Of a stretch of 5,307 nt of DNA, positions 1 to 4,840 are shown in pieces. The DNA lies in NCBI GenBank assembly GCA_946480555.1, contig CAMLLE010000267.1:1-5307 (forward strand). Reading direction: 5' to 3'. Made by a program: the position numbers and the translations under genes. This DNA comes from an uncultured Verrucomicrobia subdivision 3 bacterium (GTDB lineage: Bacteria; Verrucomicrobiota; Verrucomicrobiae; Limisphaerales; CAMLLE01). How positions within the stretch are numbered: position 1 is the stretch's first letter; every line of letters starts with the position of its first letter. A model generated the notes under the pieces. The model was not told the origin of the DNA. It made no database searches and saw nothing but the letters and a program-made list of their open reading frames with translations.

Positions 1-429
1 ACCGTTTCCAGTCCCGCACTACCTGCAACCTATGTCGCCGAGGACATGCCACAAACCTATGGATTATTTCACAACCGCGAAGGATGGCGGAACGCATCAG
101 GCGAAACCGGACCGCTCGTCATTCTTTTTATGAACGAACCTGGTAAAATCCACTTGAGGGTGGCGCCTGATCCCGATGCGCGAGTGACCGGGGAGGACTG
201 GCAATGTATCAAAGTGAAGGCAGGCCTTGAATTCCTGCCGCTGATTTCAACCGAATCCGAGGACGAAGTGAGAAATCTCACCTTCGGCGCTCCGACGCGG
301 GAGGAATACAGGCACGGCATTCAGGTTCTGTTTCTGGGACTCGCCGGGCCAACAGACTTCGTGACCGGCAAATCAAAATTCAAACTCCTGTCCGTTTCTT
401 CCAAGACAATGACGCCAGCCGGGCGTTAG
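1..429 (+). CDS. 3' end of an unrecognised protein (partial)
   Basis: The reading frame is open from base 1 to a TAG stop at 427-429, giving at least 142 residues. It has no stop before the in-frame ATG at base 46, so the gene most likely starts outside the window and this is its C-terminal part. A 127-residue protein starting at 46 is possible, but I see no good ribosome site before that ATG. The visible part is soluble in character. It has a hydrophobic beta-like segment (PLVILFMNEPGKIHLRVAP, roughly residues 23-41 counted from the ATG), a charged middle, then another hydrophobic stretch near IQVLFLGLAGPTDFV. There is no transmembrane helix, no cysteine cluster beyond a single Cys, and no motif I recognise. 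The alternating pattern suggests a beta-rich fold. The balanced composition supports a real protein, but its function cannot be named. It converges on the small minus-strand gene that ends at 642. Confidence 0.6.
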   Translation, partial: TVSSPALPATYVAEDMPQTYGLFHNREGWRNASGETGPLVILFMNEPGKIHLRVAPDPDARVTGEDWQCIKVKAGLEFLPLISTESEDEVRNLTFGAPTREEYRHGIQVLFLGLAGPTDFVTGKSKFKLLSVSSKTMTPAGR

Positions 430-641
430 CCGCCCACCAGCCGGACCAAGCCAAGCTGTGGAGACAAGCCGGCCCTGAGAACTCATCGACAGGGGCAATC
501 GATTACACTCCGGCGCGGCGGCGGGCTCAGCATCATCGGCACAGATGCTTGAATTTCGGAGTTCAATTGCTCCCGACACGTCTGAATGCAACGCGGGGCT
601 GCCTGTGACAGCCGGGAGATCAGCATCCACGAATGGAGTGC
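430..641. other. Convergent intergenic gap with weak stem-loops only
   Basis: This 212-base gap lies between the stop of the plus-strand partial gene and the stop of the minus-strand small gene, where bidirectional termination would be expected. I see only short stems. GGGCG/CGCCC (421-425 with 431-435) spans the upstream gene's stop codon. GGCTG/CAGCC (597-601 with 609-613) lies about 30 bases beyond the minus gene's stop. Neither is followed by a T-run, so neither is a convincing intrinsic terminator. No coding frame here has a believable composition. Confidence 0.5.
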
Positions 642-899
642 TTACGGTTTTTCCGGCCGGATGGGCACCAGGAAGTTCATTGAAGGATCGGCAAAGGTGT
701 AAAGCATGTGGCAATCCATACGGCCATGTTCGACTGCCGCCATCACGGCGTTGGAGCCGGACGAAAAGACCGCCGCTTCCTCCATATTCGCGGTCCATTG
801 TCCCGTCGAATCCAGGAACATCCCCGATTTTACGTCTTGCAGCAGGATTCTCAATTTACCCGAGATCGCCGAACGATCTCCCGCTAGAAACGCGCCCAT
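642..899 (-). CDS. Small conserved-looking hypothetical protein, 85 aa
   Basis: This minus-strand gene runs from an ATG at 899-897 to a TAA stop at 644-642. The protein has no signal peptide or membrane helix and should be cytoplasmic. Its core begins near residue 17 (LRILLQDVKSGMFLDSTGQW). It continues with NMEEAAVFSSGSNAVMAAVE, and ends with a beta-like stretch (MLYTFADPSMNFLVPI) and a short charged tail. The order is a strand ending in a 'G-x-F-x-D-x-x-G-x-W' turn, a 'EEA..F' helix start, an alpha helix, then a strand ending in a hydrophobic 'x-x-P' edge. It resembles short proteins of about 60-90 residues that I recall as common in Verrucomicrobiota, where the first segment reads like 'L(L/I)Q...F....G.WT.....A..F'. 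That is memory of a pattern, not a search result, and no function is known to me. The start is uncertain: no clear Shine-Dalgarno precedes the ATG, and the first 15 residues look less conserved in style. The gene is divergent from the sensor kinase and could share regulatory DNA with it. Confidence 0.7.
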   Translation of the reverse strand: MGAFLAGDRSAISGKLRILLQDVKSGMFLDSTGQWTANMEEAAVFSSGSNAVMAAVEHGRMDCHMLYTFADPSMNFLVPIRPEKP

Positions 900-920
900 G
901 GTCAGAACCGCGCCCGGAAG

Positions 921-965
921 TAAATACGTTTTAAACCACCAATTCTTTCAAGAAATTTTTTCTTT
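921..965. promoter_or_regulatory. AT-rich divergent promoter-like tract
   Basis: About 35 of these 45 bases are A or T, in a window that is otherwise clearly GC-rich. The tract sits 22 bases upstream of the minus-strand small gene and about 190 bases upstream of the kinase ATG. It contains TTCTT (943-947), AAGAA (950-954) and TTCTT (960-964), so the central word can pair with either flank. On the minus strand, TTGAAA (951-946) resembles a -35 box, but no good -10 box follows at 16-18 bases: TATTTA (926-921) is 19 bases away and a poor match. A promoter or operator for the small gene is the best reading of the composition. The exact boxes are not supported. Confidence 0.35.
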
Positions 966-1012
966 GCAGATCGCGAAGCGTGAATCAGGACAATCTTCGG
1001 ATTGCATCGACG

Positions 1013-1098
1013 CTTACCGAAGGTCCGATCAATGGCGAAACCGCGCAGTCGTCGAGGAATGTGGGGTTTTCCGGCCTGGAAAAAGCAATTTCGGTAAG
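1013..1098 (+). promoter_or_regulatory. Possible structured leader or operator upstream of the kinase gene
   Basis: CTTACCGAA at 1013-1021 is the exact reverse complement of TTCGGTAAG at 1090-1098, giving a 9-bp perfect inverted repeat that closes an 86-nt unit. Inside it, TTTTCC (1067-1072) and GGAAAA (1078-1083) form a perfect 6-bp hairpin with a 5-nt loop. A weaker helix is possible between TCCGA (1024-1028) and TC..GGA (1052-1053 and 1056-1058). If this stretch is transcribed it could fold as a junction closed by a terminal stem, about 60 bases before the kinase ATG at 1158. It could equally be a widely spaced pair of protein-binding half-sites, or chance, because a 9-bp repeat in a few hundred bases is not very rare. 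It matches no riboswitch class that I know. Confidence 0.25.
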
Positions 1099-1147
1099 GT
1101 CTTTCCGCTAATCCAGCCCTTGGAGGCTCCGATAGTCCAGTGTCAGT

Positions 1148-1152
1148 GGAAG
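1148..1152 (+). promoter_or_regulatory. Candidate ribosome binding site for the ATG at 1158
   Basis: GGAAG lies 5 bases before the in-frame ATG at 1158 and is the reason that start was chosen. The alternative GTG at 1140 has GGAGG at 1122-1126, but 13 bases away. The alternative GTG at 1281 has no purine-rich site just upstream, although it places the signal peptide at the extreme N terminus. Confidence 0.35.
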
Positions 1153-1157
1153 TTTGC

Positions 1158-4100
1158 ATGCACAGGTCAGGATCATTGTTGTCGCGCGCGATTGGTCGCG
1201 ACGAGGGCTGGAAGGGTTCGCCGGCAGGGTATCTCTCCGGGGTCGAAATCTCCTGCAGCACGAGTTCGCGCCAGCGTTCGGTGCGACGGCCGCTCGTGCA
1301 GTGCGCAGCGGCGGCGTTGCTGTTGGCGGTGGCATTTCCAGCGCATGGGCTCGATCCGCACAAGAGCCTCCACCAATTCAACTGCCAGAACTGGTCCAAG
1401 CAACATGGCCTGCCCAGCGGCGGCATCAACGCCATCACGCAATCGAAAGACGGTTATCTCTGGCTCGGCGGCAGCGCTGGATTGATGCGTTTCGACGGCG
1501 ACCGCTTCGCCTTGATTCCTTCGCCCGATCCAGCATTGCTTCTGAACAGCGATGTGCTCGCGCTGGCGCCACGTGCGTCTGGCGGAGTTTGGGCGGCGTT
1601 CAAGTCCGGTGGGTATTGCAGCTTTCACGATGGCAAATGGACCCTCAGCGACGACACCAAACGCGGCACCGGAAAAAGGCCTTTCTGCCTTCACAGCAGC
1701 ACCAACGGCAGTCTCCTCCTCGGCGGCCAGACCAGTTCAATACTTGGGGTCGATGGACGCGAAGTGCCGCTCTTTCCGGCAGGCCACGAATCATCCTTCG
1801 TTTCTTGCATTACGGAAGATTCACGGGGTCGCATCTGGCTCAGTCAAGCCAGTGGCGGAATCTGGTGTCGTGAATCAGGCACCTGGCGAAAGATTGCGCA
1901 TCCCGATCTGCAATGGTCCATGTTTCTCGCGATCGCCGAGGATCGTGGAGGCAATATGTGGGTGGGCTCAGACCATGCGCTGTTCAAAATCGATCCGAAC
2001 GAAAATGTCCGTGTCGTCGAGTATCCGGGAAATCGCATTTCCACCATTCTCGCCGACCGGCACGGTGTTATTTGGGTCGGCACTTTCGGCAGCGGACTGC
2101 TCCGCATTGCGAATGGCGTGTGCAGTTATCTCCGGAAGCAGGATGGACTGACCGACGATTTTGTTTTGTCTCTGGCGGAAGATCACGAAGGCAGCATCTG
2201 GATCGGCACGCGCTACGGCTTGAATCAGCTCGCTGATGTGAAACTCGCCAGCTTCGGCAAGTCCGAGGGGCTTCCCACCGATCTCGTCCTGGGCGTGAGC
2301 GCCTCGCCACGCGGCGGCCTCTGGATGGCCACAACCCATGGACCATGGTATTTCGATGGCCGGAAATTCAAGGGAGGTCTCGATCCCGAATACAGGTTCG
2401 GTTACACCAAGCGCATCCTCGAAGATCGCCGGGGGGACATCTATTTCGTTTCCGGCGACAACCACATCCACGTCGCTTCGGAGGGCACCATCATCACTTC
2501 GCACAAGGCTCCAAGCATGCCCGTCGCGATGATAGAAGATGCCGAAGGCGTGGTGGTTTCGGTGGGTGGAGACCTCTACCGCGTCAGCCGCGATGGACTG
2601 AAGCCCTTCACTTACACGGACGGCAAGCCGCAGATGTCGTGGGTCATCAATCTCGCCCTGGCAAAAGACGGTTCGATTCTCGTCGCCTCTGAAGGCGGTT
2701 TGTTCCGCATTCGCAGTGGAACTTTTGAGCAATGGACGGACGTGGATGGATTGCCACAAATACGCCTGGCCAACGTCTTCGAAGACGAAGACGGAACCCT
2801 CTGGACCGCTTCCGAACGCGGCCTGGCCCGCATCCGGGGACGTGAGATTCGACGCATCGGACGCGAAGCCGGATTGTTCGACGCAAACATCGCCGCAGTC
2901 ATTCCCGATGCAAACGACAACTTCTGGATTGATTCCAACCGCGGCATCTTCTCCGTCACGCGAAAGCAGCTGAACGATTACGCCGACGGCCGCATCACCG
3001 CCGTTTCCTGCGTCAGCTACGAGGGCGTGGGGTCGATCAAACCAACCGACCGCTATCAACAGGAATCAGTTGGCTGCCGCACGCGCGATGGCTTGATCTG
3101 GTTTCCGGGCGCGCGCGGGGCCGTTCGAGTGGACCCGGAGGCGATCCGGCACAACGAATTGGCCCCAGCCGTTCAAATCGAAGCCATTCGCGCGAACGGG
3201 AAGGATTTGCCGGTGACGGCAAACGCGGAAATCGCGCCGGGCCGCGGCGAACTGGCATTTCGTTTCACGGGGTTGAGCTACATCGCGCCACACAGTTTGC
3301 ACTTCCGTTACCGCCTGGAGGGCTACGATCCCGATTGGAAAGACGCCGATGGCAACCGCATGGCTGTGTATGCGAATTTGAAACCCGGTTCCTACCGTTT
3401 CCGCGTCATCGCCGCGAACGCCGACGGCGCCTGGAACATGACCGGCACCTCCGTTTCCCTCCGGCTTCTCCCGCACTTCTATCAGACCGGCTGGTTTCAA
3501 TTTTCCTGCGCCGCCGCCGCTGTCGCGTTCCTCGCGGGCTTTTACCGATGGCGCGTACATCGGCTGAAGCTCAAGCACGAAGAACTGGAACACGAAGTTC
3601 AGAAACGCACCGCCGAACTTGCGCATGCGAACACCTCGCTTCGTCACGAACAGGAACAGCTCCATCAAAAGACCATCTCGCTCCAGCAGGAGAACGAACG
3701 CCGCTTGAAGATGCAGCGCGAAGTGGAACGCGTTTCCCGCGAACTGATGGACACGTCCCGTCTCGCCGGCATGGCTGAAGTCGCCACCAGCGTCTTGCAC
3801 AATGTCGGCAATGTGCTCAACAGCGTGAACGTCTCCGCATCGCTGCTGCAGAATCGTCTGGAGAAGTCCAAGGTGCAAAATGTCGGCCGCGCCGCCGCAT
3901 TGATGCAGGCAAACGCGGCGACGATCGGGACGTTCATGACGAACGATCCGAAAGGACAACAGCTGCCCGGTTACCTCGCGAAGCTGGCGCAGAACCTGAC
4001 CGAAGATCACGCGGCCTCGATGGAAGAACTCACCGCGCTTCAGAAGAACATCAATCACATCAAGGAAATTGTGGCGATGCAGCAAAGCTACGCGAAGATC

Positions 4101-4631
4101 GCCGGTGTCACGGAAACGGTGCCCGTGGTCGATCTCGTGGAAGATGCGGTGCGCATGAACGAAGGCGCATTGCAGCGCCATGCCGTGGAACTGGTCCGGG
4201 ACTACGATCCGAACGTGTCGATGATCACGGTGGACCGCCATAAAGTGATTCAGATCCTCGTGAACCTCATTCGCAACGCGAAATACGCGTGTGATGATTC
4301 CGGTTCCACCGACAAGCGGATGACAATCAAACTCCAGGCGGTTGAGGGCCGGGTGCAGATTTCCGTCATCGACAATGGCGTGGGCATCCCTGCGGAGAAC
4401 CTGATGCGCATCTTCAATCATGGGTTCACCACGCGAAAGAACGGGCATGGCTTCGGTCTGCATAGCGGCGCCCTTGCAGCGAAGGAACTCGGCGGCACGT
4501 TGAAAGCCTTCAGCGATGGCCCGGGGCACGGTGCCCGCTTCACGCTCGATCTTCCGCTCCAGCCGCCCGCCAGATCGCAGACCAGCTTCCACAGGAAGTC
4601 ACCAGTCACCGAAGCAATGACGGCTGCTTAG
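1158..4631 (+). CDS. Propeller-sensor transmembrane histidine kinase (two-component sensor)
   Basis: Two-component sensor kinase, 1157 residues from the ATG at 1158. It should bind a ligand in the periplasm, autophosphorylate a cytoplasmic histidine with ATP, and pass the phosphate to a response regulator. Domain order: a hydrophobic export segment at about 49-64 (CAAAALLLAVAFPAHG) with likely cleavage after AHG; 14 two-component-regulator-propeller repeats at about 84-658, typically 'D..G.(I/L)W(V/I/L)G....G(L/I)(L/F)R', enough for two seven-bladed propellers; a Y_Y_Y domain at about 694-769 (FRYRLEGYDPDW, LKPGSYRFRVIAAN); one transmembrane helix at about 777-797; a coiled coil at about 800-866. 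The H-box has H881 in VLHNVGNVLNSV, and a second dimerisation helix lies at about 952-982. The ATPase domain has an N-box (N1036, N1040), DNGVGI at 1072-1077, IFNHGFTTR at 1085-1093 and GHGFGLHS at 1096-1103. A 22-residue polar tail follows, with no receiver or DNA-binding domain. All ATP-binding boxes look intact. The start is uncertain: GTG 1281 (codon 42) would begin directly with a normal signal peptide (MRRPLVQ...), and GTG 1140 adds six residues. The ligand is unknown. Polysaccharide fragments are known for Bacteroides relatives of this architecture, but that cannot be inferred here. Confidence 0.93.
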   Translation: MHRSGSLLSRAIGRDEGWKGSPAGYLSGVEISCSTSSRQRSVRRPLVQCAAAALLLAVAFPAHGLDPHKSLHQFNCQNWSKQHGLPSGGINAITQSKDGYLWLGGSAGLMRFDGDRFALIPSPDPALLLNSDVLALAPRASGGVWAAFKSGGYCSFHDGKWTLSDDTKRGTGKRPFCLHSSTNGSLLLGGQTSSILGVDGREVPLFPAGHESSFVSCITEDSRGRIWLSQASGGIWCRESGTWRKIAHPDLQWSMFLAIAEDRGGNMWVGSDHALFKIDPNENVRVVEYPGNRISTILADRHGVIWVGTFGSGLLRIANGVCSYLRKQDGLTDDFVLSLAEDHEGSIWIGTRYGLNQLADVKLASFGKSEGLPTDLVLGVSASPRGGLWMATTHGPWYFDGRKFKGGLDPEYRFGYTKRILEDRRGDIYFVSGDNHIHVASEGTIITSHKAPSMPVAMIEDAEGVVVSVGGDLYRVSRDGLKPFTYTDGKPQMSWVINLALAKDGSILVASEGGLFRIRSGTFEQWTDVDGLPQIRLANVFEDEDGTLWTASERGLARIRGREIRRIGREAGLFDANIAAVIPDANDNFWIDSNRGIFSVTRKQLNDYADGRITAVSCVSYEGVGSIKPTDRYQQESVGCRTRDGLIWFPGARGAVRVDPEAIRHNELAPAVQIEAIRANGKDLPVTANAEIAPGRGELAFRFTGLSYIAPHSLHFRYRLEGYDPDWKDADGNRMAVYANLKPGSYRFRVIAANADGAWNMTGTSVSLRLLPHFYQTGWFQFSCAAAAVAFLAGFYRWRVHRLKLKHEELEHEVQKRTAELAHANTSLRHEQEQLHQKTISLQQENERRLKMQREVERVSRELMDTSRLAGMAEVATSVLHNVGNVLNSVNVSASLLQNRLEKSKVQNVGRAAALMQANAATIGTFMTNDPKGQQLPGYLAKLAQNLTEDHAASMEELTALQKNINHIKEIVAMQQSYAKIAGVTETVPVVDLVEDAVRMNEGALQRHAVELVRDYDPNVSMITVDRHKVIQILVNLIRNAKYACDDSGSTDKRMTIKLQAVEGRVQISVIDNGVGIPAENLMRIFNHGFTTRKNGHGFGLHSGALAAKELGGTLKAFSDGPGHGARFTLDLPLQPPARSQTSFHRKSPVTEAMTAA

Positions 4632-4648
4632 CGGCAAGATTCCTCAAA

Positions 4649-4669
4649 GGAAGGGCTCGAAAACCTTCC
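4649..4669 (+). terminator. Weak stem-loop just after the kinase gene
   Basis: GGAAGG (4649-4654) pairs perfectly with CCTTCC (4664-4669) across a 9-nt loop, 17 bases after the kinase stop. There is no T-run after the stem, so it is not a standard intrinsic terminator. It could aid termination or protect the 3' end of the message. Confidence 0.22.
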
Positions 4670-4685
4670 GTCCGTGCTGAACCGT

Positions 4686-4710
4686 TTGCCGGCTTTCGGT
4701 GATTCGGCAA
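4686..4710. repeat. Second inverted repeat in the kinase 3' intergenic region
   Basis: TTGCCG (4686-4691) and CGGCAA (4705-4710) are perfect reverse complements separated by 13 bases. The stem lies about 55 bases after the kinase stop and 130 bases before the next start. With no following T-run its role is unclear: a factor-assisted termination site, an operator for the downstream gene, or chance. Confidence 0.25.
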
Positions 4711-4785
4711 GTTGAATTCCGCTGGAGTTACGTCACCGCCTCTACGCGTTCCTACGCATTGCTTTTCGAATCCGGGATGCAATAC

Positions 4786-4830
4786 TCCGCCGGTCTTCCC
4801 GCAATCACGCAGAAGACGTTCGGAGGCGGA
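4786..4830 (+). promoter_or_regulatory. Nested hairpin that may mask the ribosome site of the exported protein
   Basis: Two nested perfect 6-bp pairings lie directly before the ATG at 4841. The outer one is TCCGCC (4786-4791) with GGCGGA (4825-4830). The inner one is GTCTTC (4793-4798) with GAAGAC (4812-4817), around a 13-nt loop. The outer 3' arm overlaps the purine-rich Shine-Dalgarno stretch GGAGGCGGA (4822-4830), so folding would hide the ribosome site. The internal loop is asymmetric (1 base against 7). This is read from pairing only; stability was not calculated. Confidence 0.3.
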
Positions 4831-4840
4831 AAATCCAAAA

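Noticed and set aside
415..444. 8-bp direct repeat CCAGCCGG at 415-422 and 437-444
   Set aside because: It is short and GC-rich, without flanking mobile-element features, and is easily explained by base composition.
545..934. Plus-strand open frame of 129 codons antisense to the small minus-strand gene
   Set aside because: It is Pro/Ser/Arg-rich with no motif, whereas the opposite strand gives a balanced, family-like small protein.
943..964. Resemblance of the TTC/GAA words to a eukaryotic heat-shock element
   Set aside because: All genes here are bacterial in type and the spacing does not fit the regular 5-base units.
902..1438. Minus-strand open frame of 178 codons upstream of the small gene
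   Set aside because: It overlaps the kinase N terminus including the signal peptide, its translation has many Cys, Arg and Trp residues, and it has no recognisable fold.
706..1485. Plus-strand open frame of 259 codons overlapping the small minus gene and the kinase start
   Set aside because: Its composition is rich in Arg, Ser and Cys, it has no domain logic, and it overlaps better-supported genes on both sides.
1968..3059. Minus-strand open frame of about 363 codons across the propeller region
   Set aside because: It is a mirror of the propeller gene with no recognisable motif; the plus-strand repeats explain the sequence.
3066..4592. Long minus-strand open frame of about 508 codons across the kinase C-terminal half
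   Set aside because: It lies wholly antisense to clearly conserved kinase motifs. Its translation is rich in His, Arg and Val with no domain pattern, which is typical of antisense frames in GC-rich coding DNA.
4759..4786. Promoter-like pair TTGCTT (4759-4764) and AATACT (4781-4786) with a 16-base spacer
   Set aside because: Only about 3 of 6 and 4 of 6 bases match the sigma-70 consensus, which is too weak to call in this phylum without transcript data.
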